A DNA stretch of 64,000 bases from Pseudanabaena sp. ABRG5-3 (GTDB lineage: Bacteria; Cyanobacteriota; Cyanobacteriia; Pseudanabaenales; Pseudanabaenaceae). Shown here piece after piece: positions 55,253 to 64,000 of the stretch. The translations under genes were made by a program, and so were the position numbers. The notes below the pieces were generated by a model. The model ran no database searches, was not told the DNA's origin, and was given only the letters and a program-made list of their open reading frames with translations. The stretch covers positions 3,098,048 to 3,162,047 of the forward strand of contig NZ_AP017560.1 in NCBI RefSeq assembly GCF_003967015.1. Reading direction: 5' to 3'. The first letter of the stretch is position 1; every line of letters begins with the position of its first letter.

Positions 55253-56104
55253 ATGGTCGCTTCTTCGCCTTCTTTTACAATAAACAACCAAATATCTAAT
55301 CCTGCTGACTCATCAGACGATCTACTCGAAATTGCGGGACGTAAGTTCCGATCTCGCTTAATGACTGGCTCAGGCAAATATGCCAACTTTGAGATCATGC
55401 GTCAGGCGATCGCTTCTAGTGGTTGCGAGATCGTCACCGTGGCCGTGCGACGTGTCCAGACCAATGCGGCGGGGCATGAAGGTCTAGCAGAAGCGATCGA
55501 CTGGAGCAAATATTGGCTTTTACCTAATACCGCAGGTTGCCAAACCGCCGATGAAGCCGTGCGTGTGGCAAGGCTAGGACGCGAGATGGCAAAGATTTTG
55601 GGACAGGAAGATAATAATTTCGTCAAGCTAGAAGTTATTCCCGATCTTAAATATTTACTGCCCGATCCCCTTGGCACTTGTAAAGCTGCTGAACAATTAG
55701 TGAAAGAAGGCTTTGCGGTACTACCTTATATTAATGCTGACCCCAGATTGGCGAAAACCCTTGAAGAAATCGGTTGTGTAACAGTGATGCCCCTTGGTTC
55801 ACCCATTGGTTCAGGTCAGGGAATTAATAATGCGGCAAACATTCGGATCATTATCGAAGAGGCAAAAGTGCCTGTAGTTGTCGATGCGGGAATCGGTGTC
55901 CCCAGTGAGGCAGCGGCGGCAATGGAGCTAGGTGCAGATGCCTTGTTGATCAATACCGCGATCGCCTGTGCGAATAATCCTATGGCAATGGGTCGGGCGA
56001 TGGGCATGGCCTGTGAAGCGGGGCGTACTGCCTATCTTTCTGGACGAATTCCCATCAAAGCCTATGCCAGTGCTAGTTCGCCATTAACGGGACTAGTAAA
56101 TTAA
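55253..56104 (+). CDS. thiG: thiazole synthase
   Basis: A 283-residue ThiG, forming the thiazole moiety of thiamine. After an N-terminal extension of ~25 residues it reads [19 protein letters not shown], then [11 protein letters not shown], the catalytic lysine strand [15 protein letters not shown], the phosphate-binding [13 protein letters not shown] and [14 protein letters not shown] near the C-terminus. It is a stand-alone gene; in many cyanobacteria ThiG is fused to ThiO, but not here. thiS, which supplies sulfur, is not adjacent. Length is normal. Confidence 0.95.
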   Translation: MVASSPSFTINNQISNPADSSDDLLEIAGRKFRSRLMTGSGKYANFEIMRQAIASSGCEIVTVAVRRVQTNAAGHEGLAEAIDWSKYWLLPNTAGCQTADEAVRVARLGREMAKILGQEDNNFVKLEVIPDLKYLLPDPLGTCKAAEQLVKEGFAVLPYINADPRLAKTLEEIGCVTVMPLGSPIGSGQGINNAANIRIIIEEAKVPVVVDAGIGVPSEAAAAMELGADALLINTAIACANNPMAMGRAMGMACEAGRTAYLSGRIPIKAYASASSPLTGLVN

Positions 56105-56112
56105 GTAATACC

Positions 56113-56146
56113 AATTTACAAAAGTGCTAGCACACTTTTGTAAATT
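56113..56146. repeat. 14-bp hairpin after thiG
   Basis: AATTTACAAAAGTG-CTAGCA-CACTTTTGTAAATT, 8 bp past the thiG stop; probable terminator. ATTAAAAACCAAATCC after it resembles one arm of the AAAACC palindrome family. Confidence 0.75.
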
Positions 56147-56167
56147 AAAAACCAAATCCAGTAAGAG

Positions 56168-56214
56168 TTATACAAAAACACAAAATGGCTAAGCCATTTT
56201 GTGTTTTTGTATAA
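56168..56214. terminator. 22-bp hairpin, TAA loop
   Basis: TTATACAAAAACACAAAATGGC and its exact complement. It lies immediately before the stop of the minus-strand GGDEF/EAL gene (56216), so it can terminate that gene and, from the other side, thiG. Confidence 0.85.
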
Positions 56215-56215
56215 T

Positions 56216-58867
56216 CTAGGAAAAGACAGCGCTTTGCGCCGCTCTTTCTAGCAAGTCTGAAGCCGCTTCAGCACTTAGCGATCGCGCAAAATAGTAGCCC
56301 TGTGCAAAATCACAATCCCATGCTTGGAGTTGAGTTATTTGTTCTCGCTGCTCTATACCCTCCGCAATAACTTTAATATTCATGGCATGGGCGAGAGCAA
56401 TAATCGCCTTCACAATTTCGATATTGCGATCGCCTGAATGGATTTGACTAATAAAAGAGCGATCGATCTTAATGATGTTCACGGGAAATCTTTGGAGATA
56501 ACTCAGGGATGAAAAACCCGTGCCAAAATCATCAAGGCTCAATTGAATATGGCGTGCGCGTAACTGCTGAAAGACTTTAACCGCAATCTCCGTATTCTCA
56601 ATGAGAATTGTTTCCGTAATTTCCAAATTTAAACAGGTGGGAGAAATCCCTGTTGTTTGTAAGATCTCATCAATTGTAGAAATGATTTGTGGATCTTTTA
56701 ACTGCTTACCTGAAAAATTAACATTAATCGTTAGTTTGAGCGATGGATATGCTGATAGCCATAATTGAATTTGATGACAGGCAGTCTGTAATACCCATTT
56801 TCCAAGAGCTACAACCATTCCTGTTTCTTCGCAAATAGGAATAAAATCACCCGCAGCAACTAAACCCCTAGTAGGATGCTGCCAACGTATCAAGGCTTCA
56901 AATCCACATAAATTCATCGTTTTCAGACAAACAATTGGTTCGTAATAAACCAAAAACTCCTCATGAGTAATCGCTTTTCGTAATTCATTCTCAAGCTGAA
57001 GACGACTGAGCAGTAAATCATACATCGTATGATCGAAGATTTCGTAACAGGCTCGACCTTGATCCTTCGCTCGATACATGGCAATGTCGGCATCCCTAAG
57101 CAGCTCACTGGCAGTTTCATAGTCATGGGAACCAAAGACAATACCAATACTGGCACTAGTCAAAATTTTATTCCCATCGATTTCAATTTCGCTTTGGAGT
57201 CGCGCATGAATGCGTTCCGCCACCTCAATCGCTTCATGGGAATTATCAATATCATCAAGGAGAATCGTAAATTCATCGCCCCCCAGCCTTGCCACCGTAT
57301 CAAAGGAACGCACTGACTTTTCTAGAATTTGGGAGATTTTGATTAATAGGCGATCGCCGACAAGATGACCAAGGCTATCATTGATTACTTTAAAGCGATC
57401 TAAATCAATAAATAGAATGGCAAAGCGATGCTCTGCGATCCGTTTAGATTTTTTTAGAACCATTTCAAGGCGATCTGTAAAGAGAGTACGATTGGGTAAA
57501 CCCGTTAAACTATCGTGAAAAGCTTGATAGATAAGTTGCTCTTCACTAGATTTGCGATCGGTAATATCCTGTCCAATACCAACAATACTTTGAATCTCTC
57601 CCGATAAATTACGAATGGGAACTGCCCTTTCAAATAGCCATTTAACTTCACCATTAGGCTGTACTAGACGATATTCAAGACTCCACCCTGTTTGCAGATA
57701 CTGCTGATAAATCGTGAGTACCTTTACGCGATCTTCTTCATGAATTGCATTGATAAATGATTGAGGATGTTCATAGAGACTCTCACAGGAACAGCCTGAG
57801 ATCTTTTCATAGGCAGGATTGACGTAGATAAATCTTGTGAAATCTGCATCAATCATCCAAAAGATTTCATGGATATTTTCTGCCATTTGCCGAAATCTCT
57901 CTTCACTTTCTCTGAGAGCCTTTTCTGCTTTCTTGCGCTCAGTGATATCTTCGGCAAAGCAGAGCAAATATTGCGGATGATCGTTGCAATCATAGAGAGG
58001 AATTTTTACAGTATGGAGAATTATGGAGCCTAAACTATGGCTATCAATCAGTTCTTCAGGAATATCTTCAAGCAATCCACTGGCAAAAACTTCTAAATCC
58101 TTTTGACAGATATAATCGGCCTGTTCTTTAGGGAGATGATCGTATATGGTCTTGCCGATCGCATCCTGCGCGGTGATCCCAAACATCTTCTCACTGGTGC
58201 GATTCCAAAGTAACATTTCCCCAAAATGCTCATTTCTGCCATCTTTAACAAACACAGCAACAGGCAAGTGATCGATCACATTTTGCAAAAAATTGCGCGT
58301 AGCTTCCAGTTCTGAGGCTAAGGAGGTATAGCGCTTTTCACTTTCTCGCAAAGCGATCTCTGTTTGTTTGAGATCCGTAATATCGATAAATGTAACGATA
58401 ATGCGCGTAATTATACCTGTTTTATCAAGCTCAGGATAAGCGTTAATCAAAGCCCAGACAAAATCATTAGTTTCAGGACGATACAAGCCCATCGCATAAT
58501 TGGTTAGGACTTGCTTCTCTCGTAATATTCTATTAACTGGAAAATCCTCTAGAGGCATTAGACGACCATCGCCGTGATAAAAATTCCAGTTAGGATCGCT
58601 ACTGTCCTTGCCTGCTAGTTCTGATTGCATCATCCCTAAGAATTTTGCCGCCGCAGGATTGGCAAATAAAATCTTGGTATCAGCGCCATGGACAATGATA
58701 CCTGTTTGAATATTTTCAACTAGGTTTTGAGATAAATTTGCGATTAAAAACTCAGATTTATACTTCTTAAGCCGATCCGCAGAAATTTGTGCCAAAAGCT
58801 CCCTTAACGAAAGATTTTTCGCTTCTAGTTCCGTAATCTTTAACTGCAAGATATCTACTTCAACCAT
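56216..58867 (-). CDS. PAS-PAS-PAS-GGDEF-EAL protein
   Basis: An 883-residue cytoplasmic c-di-GMP enzyme. A short coiled coil (ITELEAKNLSLRELLAQI) begins it, then three PAS domains (about 47-170, 195-315, 325-445), the second and third followed by PAC-type ends (ITERKKAEKAL; ITDRKSSEEQL). The GGDEF domain has ARLGGDEFTILLDD with an RSFD inhibitory site five residues before it. The EAL domain has EALIRWQHP, NVNFSGKQL, ETILIENTE, LDDFGTGFSSLSYL and EGIEQREQ, all catalytic positions present. Both synthesis and hydrolysis appear possible; which dominates cannot be told from sequence. Single gene. Confidence 0.95.
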   Translation of the reverse strand: MVEVDILQLKITELEAKNLSLRELLAQISADRLKKYKSEFLIANLSQNLVENIQTGIIVHGADTKILFANPAAAKFLGMMQSELAGKDSSDPNWNFYHGDGRLMPLEDFPVNRILREKQVLTNYAMGLYRPETNDFVWALINAYPELDKTGIITRIIVTFIDITDLKQTEIALRESEKRYTSLASELEATRNFLQNVIDHLPVAVFVKDGRNEHFGEMLLWNRTSEKMFGITAQDAIGKTIYDHLPKEQADYICQKDLEVFASGLLEDIPEELIDSHSLGSIILHTVKIPLYDCNDHPQYLLCFAEDITERKKAEKALRESEERFRQMAENIHEIFWMIDADFTRFIYVNPAYEKISGCSCESLYEHPQSFINAIHEEDRVKVLTIYQQYLQTGWSLEYRLVQPNGEVKWLFERAVPIRNLSGEIQSIVGIGQDITDRKSSEEQLIYQAFHDSLTGLPNRTLFTDRLEMVLKKSKRIAEHRFAILFIDLDRFKVINDSLGHLVGDRLLIKISQILEKSVRSFDTVARLGGDEFTILLDDIDNSHEAIEVAERIHARLQSEIEIDGNKILTSASIGIVFGSHDYETASELLRDADIAMYRAKDQGRACYEIFDHTMYDLLLSRLQLENELRKAITHEEFLVYYEPIVCLKTMNLCGFEALIRWQHPTRGLVAAGDFIPICEETGMVVALGKWVLQTACHQIQLWLSAYPSLKLTINVNFSGKQLKDPQIISTIDEILQTTGISPTCLNLEITETILIENTEIAVKVFQQLRARHIQLSLDDFGTGFSSLSYLQRFPVNIIKIDRSFISQIHSGDRNIEIVKAIIALAHAMNIKVIAEGIEQREQITQLQAWDCDFAQGYYFARSLSAEAASDLLERAAQSAVFS

Positions 58868-58961
58868 GCTCTAGCTTGATATTGAGTATCTATTTATAGG
58901 TGCTTATTCCTGCCCCCTGTGATGATTTTACAGCACTGATCCCAATTACAAGAATGTAGAT

Positions 58962-59972
58962 TCATTTAAACCTCAATTTCTTTTTGAGCTTAGATAATAT
59001 TCTTTGCGATCGCAGTTTTGTGATTTGCCAATAGCTCAAGTCAGGAATATCGCCTTGATGTTTTTGTTTATGGTCAAAAAATTCATTGACCTCTTCTAAA
59101 ATTATTTGTAAGCGATGAATAATATTGGCAGAACGATATTCTTCTAATATTGAGGATGGTAAAGAAGCTGTTTGATTTTTTTGAATTACTTTGAGAATCC
59201 TTTGCAGGTCAAATTCTTGAGAATATCCTGCGATTTTATGACAATTGAAAGCGGGATCTAAATAATCAGATAAGCCATGATTAACACTCGAAAAAACCTG
59301 ACAGCCACAAGCCATCGCTTCCATTGGTTGTAGTCCAAATCCTTCCGTTACTCCCTGTACTGCCCAATACTCTGCGGAGTCGTAAAGATAAACCTTAGCG
59401 CGATTAAATAATCCTTCTAAATCTTCTACATAATAATCAACTACTTCCACTCGGCATTTTTGCTGTAAAGCAGGCACTAATTGATTCATCAAATATCTAG
59501 AGGATTTTCGGGTTTGGACTAAAACATCAATATCGCGATCGCTGTGCCAATTTGTAAATTTATCAGAAATCTCATTGGGTAAATAGTAAATTAAGGAATG
59601 TGGCGATCGCTGTCCCCAATAGCCAAGAGTATTACGACTGACCGTAATAATTGGCACGCTAGCGGGCAAACTAAAGCCATAGCCCGCACTATGGGCATGG
59701 TAAATTGCATGAAAATTCTTTAACTTTGAGGCGAGTTTCGCAGCATCGAAACCCCAACTTATGACAAAAATCGCATCATCAAGGGTCTGCGATGAACTAT
59801 GGGAATTCAGTAAATCATCTAACCATAAATGCTCTGGTTCCCGTTGACGATAGGTGACAACTTCTGCTGCACAAACCTCCTGAGCTAGTTTTAAGGTTTT
59901 CAACTCCGCCCATAGCCCCCCACAGGCAAATTTATTGGTGGTTCCCGGCAGCAAAAAGTATAGTCTTCTCAT
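58962..59972 (-). CDS. glycosyltransferase, GT4-like
   Basis: A 336-residue GT-B fold protein. The N-terminal domain starts MRRLYFLLPGTTNKFACGG and contains YHAHSAGYGFSLP and VITVSRNTL-like segments; the C-terminal nucleotide-sugar domain has VLVQTRKSSRYL and VTEGFGLQPMEAMACGCQVFSS with the conserved E-x7-E motif. It is shorter than typical GT4 enzymes. Divergent from a small membrane protein gene 43 bp away; no polysaccharide cluster is present. The acceptor is unknown. Confidence 0.85.
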   Translation of the reverse strand: MRRLYFLLPGTTNKFACGGLWAELKTLKLAQEVCAAEVVTYRQREPEHLWLDDLLNSHSSSQTLDDAIFVISWGFDAAKLASKLKNFHAIYHAHSAGYGFSLPASVPIITVSRNTLGYWGQRSPHSLIYYLPNEISDKFTNWHSDRDIDVLVQTRKSSRYLMNQLVPALQQKCRVEVVDYYVEDLEGLFNRAKVYLYDSAEYWAVQGVTEGFGLQPMEAMACGCQVFSSVNHGLSDYLDPAFNCHKIAGYSQEFDLQRILKVIQKNQTASLPSSILEEYRSANIIHRLQIILEEVNEFFDHKQKHQGDIPDLSYWQITKLRSQRILSKLKKKLRFK

Positions 59973-60015
59973 AGGGGGCGCTAATTCAGCTAGTTAAATC
60001 ATCAGGATTAAGTCT

Positions 60016-60591
60016 TTGTTAAAGCAGTTTAGGGCAAAAGGGCAAACCACAAGAACTTCCTATTTAAGTTTTCTGTCACTTTGGATTGTTGCCACAGCGA
60101 TCGGTTATGCAGGTGGTGGGTTCGTTAGTGGGATCATCGCCAGATCTGTGGGTGGAGGATTGGGACTGCTCCTAAGCTTTGGCATAATCAGCATGACGAT
60201 CGCCTTAGCCCAGTGGCTAGTGATCAGAACTAAAATTATCGGTAGAGGCTGGCTATGGACAACATGGGTAGGCGGTACTTTAGGAGGTGCATTTAGTTCT
60301 TGGGCTAGTTTTCAGCTCGCAGTGACCTACGGTGATACTGTTGATCTTTTAACGATCTATGGCTGCCTGCGCGGACTTTCGACGGGATTTGCTCAATGGC
60401 TTGTTTTGCGAAAATATAGTAAGTTTGCAGACTGGTGGATTGTCGCTTCGGCAGTAAGTTGGTATATCAGCATCCTCATTGGCAGTTTTTTGATGAACAC
60501 ATTGGGATATTTCTTGATATTGGTTGTCGGCACAATTTACGGCTTACTCACAGGACTTGCCTTGTTATTAATTTTGCGAGAACGTCGATAA
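60016..60591 (+). CDS. small multi-pass membrane protein
   Basis: A 191-residue protein with five or six hydrophobic helices and the motif ALAQWLVIRTKI repeated as GFAQWLVLRKYS, each followed by a Trp-rich helix (GWLWTTWVGGT; DWWIVASAVSW). This two-fold internal symmetry is common in a family of uncharacterised cyanobacterial membrane proteins. The best start is TTG (60016), since no ATG occurs nearby; this may be wrong. Divergent from the glycosyltransferase gene. Confidence 0.7.
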   Translation: MLKQFRAKGQTTRTSYLSFLSLWIVATAIGYAGGGFVSGIIARSVGGGLGLLLSFGIISMTIALAQWLVIRTKIIGRGWLWTTWVGGTLGGAFSSWASFQLAVTYGDTVDLLTIYGCLRGLSTGFAQWLVLRKYSKFADWWIVASAVSWYISILIGSFLMNTLGYFLILVVGTIYGLLTGLALLLILRERR

Positions 60592-60593
60592 TT

Positions 60594-60698
60594 TACAGCA
60601 CTTTGCGCTCAAACCCAAACCAAGAGATTTTTTGAAAGGCTTGCTTTGCAAGCCTTTCAAAAAATCTCTTGTGGTTCGTTTGATCGATAATTGCTGTA
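60594..60698. repeat. palindromic repeat, sibling of 13583
   Basis: Outer TACAGCACTTTGCGCTCAAA is shared with the element at 13583. The 24-bp inner core CAAGAGATTTTTTGAAAGGC... with apex GCTTGC-TTT-GCAAGC is perfect but different; the right outer arm has diverged (GTGGTTCGTTTGATCG). It follows the small membrane protein gene by 3 bp. Confidence 0.9.
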
Positions 60699-60846
60699 AG
60701 TGTTATTTGTGCGTTATTTGTACGTTATATAGCTGCCATCGCTCTATTTCTGGTTCTAACGATATAAATGGCAATTATCAGCATCTATCGAACTCACGCT
60801 AAACTAGATTCCAAGTTGATTTTTTAGTTCATCAGTTATATAAGGC

Positions 60847-62796
60847 ATGGCACTTTTTACATTGCGATCGCTCCGAAAAGATTTTGGCATTAAAGAAATT
60901 CTCAAAGATGCTAGTTTTAGCCTTGATGAAGGTGACAAAGTCGGGCTGATCGGTACAAACGGGTCAGGCAAATCCACATTACTAAAAATGATCGCAGGAT
61001 TAGAACATAGCGATGGTGGGGAGCTATGGGTAAATTCCAGTGCCAAAATTATCTATTTGCCACAGCAACCTGACCTAAATGAGGAAAATACAGTTTTAGA
61101 GCAGGTGTTTGCCGATAGTGGGGAACAAATGGCTCTGGTTAAAGAATATGAAGAAATTTCCGATAAGTTATCCCACGGTCATGGGGATCAAGATCGGCTA
61201 TTAGCCCAGTTATCGAGCGTATCGGAACGCATGGATCAAACTGGTGCATGGGATTTAGAAACCAATGCCAAAATAGTTCTCACGAAACTTGGTATTGATG
61301 ATTTAGAAGCAAAAATTGGCAGCCTTTCGGGTGGATATCGTAAACGAATCGCGATCGCTTCCGCCTTGCTCTCTGCTCCCGATGTCTTACTGATGGATGA
61401 GCCAACCAACCACCTCGATGCCCTTTCCGTGGAATGGTTACAAAGCTATCTGAATCGCTATCGTGGTGCGTTACTGCTAATTACCCACGATCGCTATTTT
61501 CTCGATAAAGTCACCAATCGCATTATCGAAATTGATCGTGGTGATTTATATTCCTACTCAGGAAATTATTCCTACTATCTAGAAAAAAAAGCCGAAGCAG
61601 AAGAATCGGCATTAAGTACTCAGCGCAAACATGCAGGGCTATTACGACGGGAACTAGAATGGCTAAAAAAAGGACCCAAAGCACGTAGTACAAAACAAAA
61701 AGCTCGCATTGATCGCGCCCATGCTTTACAAGCTCAGGAATTTAAACAAGCCAATGCCAAAGTTGACATCACTACCGCAGGGCGACGCATTGGTAAAAAA
61801 GTGGTGGAACTGAATCGCATTAGCAAGTCCTATGGCGATCGCACTCTAATTAAAGACTTTTCCTATAACTTCACCCCTGAAGATCGCATTGGGATCATCG
61901 GCAGCAACGGTGCAGGCAAATCCACGCTGATGAATATGATTACTGGTAAGTTACAGCCCGATGCAGGCACAGTGGAAATCGGTACAACGATCCACTTTGG
62001 CTATTTCGATCAACATTCCGATGATCTCCTCGAACATGGTAATCAGCGCGTCATCGACTACCTCAAAGATGTCTCAGAACTCGTCAAGACCTCTGATGGC
62101 AGCATAATTACGGCTTCGCAAATGCTAGAGCGATTTCTCTTCCCCGGTAATCAGCAATATGCACCGATCAATAAACTCTCTGGTGGTGAAAAACGGCGCT
62201 TATTCCTTCTAAAAGTATTGATGGCAGCTCCCAATGTCTTAATCCTTGACGAACCGACCAATGATCTTGATGTCCAAACTCTCGCAGTTTTAGAGGAATA
62301 TCTCGAAGACTTTAACGGCTGCGTAATTGTGGTTTCCCACGATCGCTATTTTCTAGATCGGACAGTCGATATGGTGTTCTCCTTCGAGGCTGCTGGCGAA
62401 GTACGCCTATACCCTGGCAATTATTCTGTTTACTTAGATTATAAAAAAGACGAAGCGGAGCAGGAAAGCAATAATAACATCAAAGATCAGGGCAATAAAG
62501 TGTCAAGGGATCAAAAAATTACCAATCCAGAACCAACTGCTCCTGACATCTCCAAGCCCAAAACTGAAATCCGCAAGCCCACAAAAGTTTCCTACAAAGA
62601 GAAACGTGAGTATGAAGAACTTGAGGTGAAAATTCCCCAAATGGAAGCTGAAAAAGCACAAATCGAGAAGAAACTTTATCATAATCCCCCCAATGGACAT
62701 CTAGAACTCCAGAAGCTATCCGATCGCTTAGCAGAACTGACTGAGGCGATCGATAAATCCACTGAGCGTTGGCTAGAACTGGCTGAGCGAGTTTAG
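60847..62796 (+). CDS. ABC-F family ATPase, Uup-like
   Basis: A 649-residue protein with two ABC domains and no membrane segment. Walker A motifs are GTNGSGKSTLL (residues ~37-47) and GSNGAGKSTLM; signatures LSGGYRKR and LSGGEKRR; Walker B LLMDEPTNHLD and LILDEPTNDLD. The inter-domain linker of ~80 charged residues (RRELEWLKKGPKARSTKQKAR) and C-terminal coiled coil (EYEELEVKIPQMEAEKAQIEKK) match Uup-type ABC-F proteins acting on ribosomes or branched DNA. No drug-resistance signature is evident. Ends in a terminator. Confidence 0.93.
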   Translation: MALFTLRSLRKDFGIKEILKDASFSLDEGDKVGLIGTNGSGKSTLLKMIAGLEHSDGGELWVNSSAKIIYLPQQPDLNEENTVLEQVFADSGEQMALVKEYEEISDKLSHGHGDQDRLLAQLSSVSERMDQTGAWDLETNAKIVLTKLGIDDLEAKIGSLSGGYRKRIAIASALLSAPDVLLMDEPTNHLDALSVEWLQSYLNRYRGALLLITHDRYFLDKVTNRIIEIDRGDLYSYSGNYSYYLEKKAEAEESALSTQRKHAGLLRRELEWLKKGPKARSTKQKARIDRAHALQAQEFKQANAKVDITTAGRRIGKKVVELNRISKSYGDRTLIKDFSYNFTPEDRIGIIGSNGAGKSTLMNMITGKLQPDAGTVEIGTTIHFGYFDQHSDDLLEHGNQRVIDYLKDVSELVKTSDGSIITASQMLERFLFPGNQQYAPINKLSGGEKRRLFLLKVLMAAPNVLILDEPTNDLDVQTLAVLEEYLEDFNGCVIVVSHDRYFLDRTVDMVFSFEAAGEVRLYPGNYSVYLDYKKDEAEQESNNNIKDQGNKVSRDQKITNPEPTAPDISKPKTEIRKPTKVSYKEKREYEELEVKIPQMEAEKAQIEKKLYHNPPNGHLELQKLSDRLAELTEAIDKSTERWLELAERV

Positions 62797-62798
62797 GT

Positions 62799-62850
62799 AA
62801 AAGCAAAGAAAGGTAGCGCAGGCATCAGTCCACTACCTTTCTTTGCTTTT
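62799..62850 (+). terminator. 18-bp hairpin terminator after ABC-F gene
   Basis: AAAAGCAAAGAAAGGTAG and CTACCTTTCTTTGCTTTT around a 16-base loop, followed by T-rich sequence. Right after the ABC-F stop. Confidence 0.88.
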
Positions 62851-62873
62851 TGGTTGTTAGTCAAGAAAAAGTA

Positions 62874-64000
62874 ATGAAGATCAATCAACTATCTACCGTA
62901 ACTGTATCTAATAACTCAAAGTGGAACCTAGCCAAATTTGGGATAGAACTTAACGATCCCCATTGGTGGGCACAGATACTCTGCATCGCTTGCACATATT
63001 TTGTTTCCTCTTGGGTACTATCCGTTACTATTCCTAGAATCTATGGACCTTCCCCCGTTTGGCCAGGGGCAGGATTTAATGTCGGGTTTCTGTTAGCTTG
63101 GGGGCGATCGCGTTGGCTTGGGGTCTTTTTAGGTGTACTAGTTTTCAACCTGCATCGCAACTGGTTAAAAGTGCTAATTCCCGCCCTAGGCTCAAGTACT
63201 GGTGCAACTATCGGTGCATTAATCATAGTCTCGCTAATTTTAAAATTTACAGGTACAAATCAACCCTTCTCAAAAGTCCGCCATGTAGTCATATTTGCTC
63301 TTTGCTCCATATTTAGCGGCACGATTTTCCAAACCATAACTGGAATTTGTTTCTATGTAATTAATAATCGATATGCCGTTGGCTATAACCTTCTTCAAGA
63401 TCTTTTCTTGCCATGGTGGATTGGTGATTCCGTTGGCATTTTATTGTTTGGCTCCCTAACTTTGACATGGCTGCGAACGCACCCAAAGATAAATCTCAGA
63501 TCTGTATTTAATTGGGAATTCATAACGGCTGTAAGCAGTCTAGTTTTTGTTGCCTATCTATCTTTTTACGAAAGCCAGCCCCTTGAATATCTACTATTAC
63601 CACCATTGCTATGGTCAGCTTTTCGATTTGGGGCAAAGCTAACTACATTTCTGATTGTGCTTGTGAGTATGGCGGCTTCGGTGTCAACAGCCTATAGGTT
63701 TGGAGTTTTCTATAAGGCTGTATCCCAAGGAGATTCTCTATTATTGCTGCAAATCTTTATGAGTGTGATTGCGATGACGACGATCATTACTCTCGCAATT
63801 GTGGAGGAAAATCACAAAGCAAATCTACGCTTACAAAGATCCAATGAGGACTTAGAGCAACGAGTTTTTGACCGCACTCGCGATTTACGCCAAAGCGAAG
63901 CCAAAGCATTGGATCTAGCCGCGAAAGCTGAAGCTGCGAATCTCGCGAAAAGTGCTTTTATTGCCAATATGAGCCATGAACTGCGATCGCCCCTAAATGC
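62874..64000 (+). CDS. MASE1-domain histidine kinase, 3' end cut by window edge
   Basis: The frame starts MKINQLSTVTVSNNSKWN (ATG at 62874) and stays open to the window end, about 375 codons. Eight or so hydrophobic helices form a MASE1 sensor domain: YFVSSWVLSVTIPRIYGPSP, WPGAGFNVGFLLAWGRSRW, WWIGDSVGILLFGS and LLLPPLLWSAFRFGAK are typical. After FMSVIAMTTIITLAIVEE a coiled coil (RSNEDLEQRVFDRTRDLRQ) leads to AFIANMSHELRSPLNA, the HisKA phosphorylation motif with its His. HATPase and any receiver domain lie beyond the window. Its signal is unknown. Confidence 0.93.
   Translation, partial: MKINQLSTVTVSNNSKWNLAKFGIELNDPHWWAQILCIACTYFVSSWVLSVTIPRIYGPSPVWPGAGFNVGFLLAWGRSRWLGVFLGVLVFNLHRNWLKVLIPALGSSTGATIGALIIVSLILKFTGTNQPFSKVRHVVIFALCSIFSGTIFQTITGICFYVINNRYAVGYNLLQDLFLPWWIGDSVGILLFGSLTLTWLRTHPKINLRSVFNWEFITAVSSLVFVAYLSFYESQPLEYLLLPPLLWSAFRFGAKLTTFLIVLVSMAASVSTAYRFGVFYKAVSQGDSLLLLQIFMSVIAMTTIITLAIVEENHKANLRLQRSNEDLEQRVFDRTRDLRQSEAKALDLAAKAEAANLAKSAFIANMSHELRSPLN

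Overview
The window is a stretch of cyanobacterial chromosome. The evidence is the very frequent HIP1 octamer GCGATCGC and its degenerate forms inside and between genes, cyanobacterial gene types (a Ser/Thr kinase beginning GKTLTGRYK, an RppA-like regulator, Uma2 nuclease, a CbiG-CobJ fusion, an atpD-atpC pair apart from atpG, MASE1 kinase), and many cyanobacterial-type palindromic and heptamer repeats. The moderate A+T content and gene mix fit a Pseudanabaena-like organism; that assignment is inference. No rRNA or tRNA gene, CRISPR array, prophage or complete insertion sequence was recognised.

Layout. 1-2.1 kb: an overlapping pair, an SMC-like AAA ATPase and a TOPRIM-like partner cut by the window edge; this is the most defence-like locus. 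2.2-7.7 kb: metallophosphoesterase, recQ with a Uma2 nuclease gene 3 bases upstream, and mnmE carrying an in-frame palindromic repeat. 8.1-12.8 kb: a hybrid histidine kinase followed by a REC-GGDEF diguanylate cyclase. 12.9-20.2 kb: cobH, a membrane protein, leuA, a Ser/Thr kinase with three C-terminal repeats, and trhO with a small hypothetical. 20.3-23.6 kb: a four-part CBM20/SGNH/repeat/DUF1796 protein and a RibD-C reductase. 23.9-30.9 kb: atpD-atpC, a sigma factor with a duplicated region 2, moeA, trmD and cbiG-cobJ. 31-36.7 kb: hypothetical membrane protein, secreted beta-helix/SPOR protein, and an operon with two sugar-type ABC permeases separated by a class D beta-lactamase. 37-40 kb: TIGR04222-like protein, decayed plsY and a DegT-family aminotransferase. 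40-51 kb: gcvP with an in-frame heptamer array, rppA-like regulator, tamB-like protein and class I lysyl-tRNA synthetase. 51-56 kb: Ca2+/H+ antiporter, cobO, Gfo/Idh/MocA oxidoreductase, atpG and thiG. 56-64 kb: PAS-GGDEF-EAL protein, glycosyltransferase, small membrane protein, ABC-F ATPase, and a MASE1 histidine kinase running off the right edge.

Genes are mostly single units or short pairs. Pathways are scattered: three cobalamin genes (cobH, cbiG-cobJ, cobO) lie tens of kb apart, and ATP synthase genes are in two places. Signalling is prominent: two histidine kinases, two response regulators, two c-di-GMP enzymes, a Ser/Thr kinase and a sigma factor.

The most distinctive feature of the DNA is a dense population of long, near-perfect palindromes. 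Most fold to an apex of GC, three bases, GC. Many sit just after, or overlap, a stop codon and probably act as terminators. Two other repeat types have entered housekeeping genes in frame: a GC-rich palindrome in mnmE and inverted heptamer arrays in gcvP.
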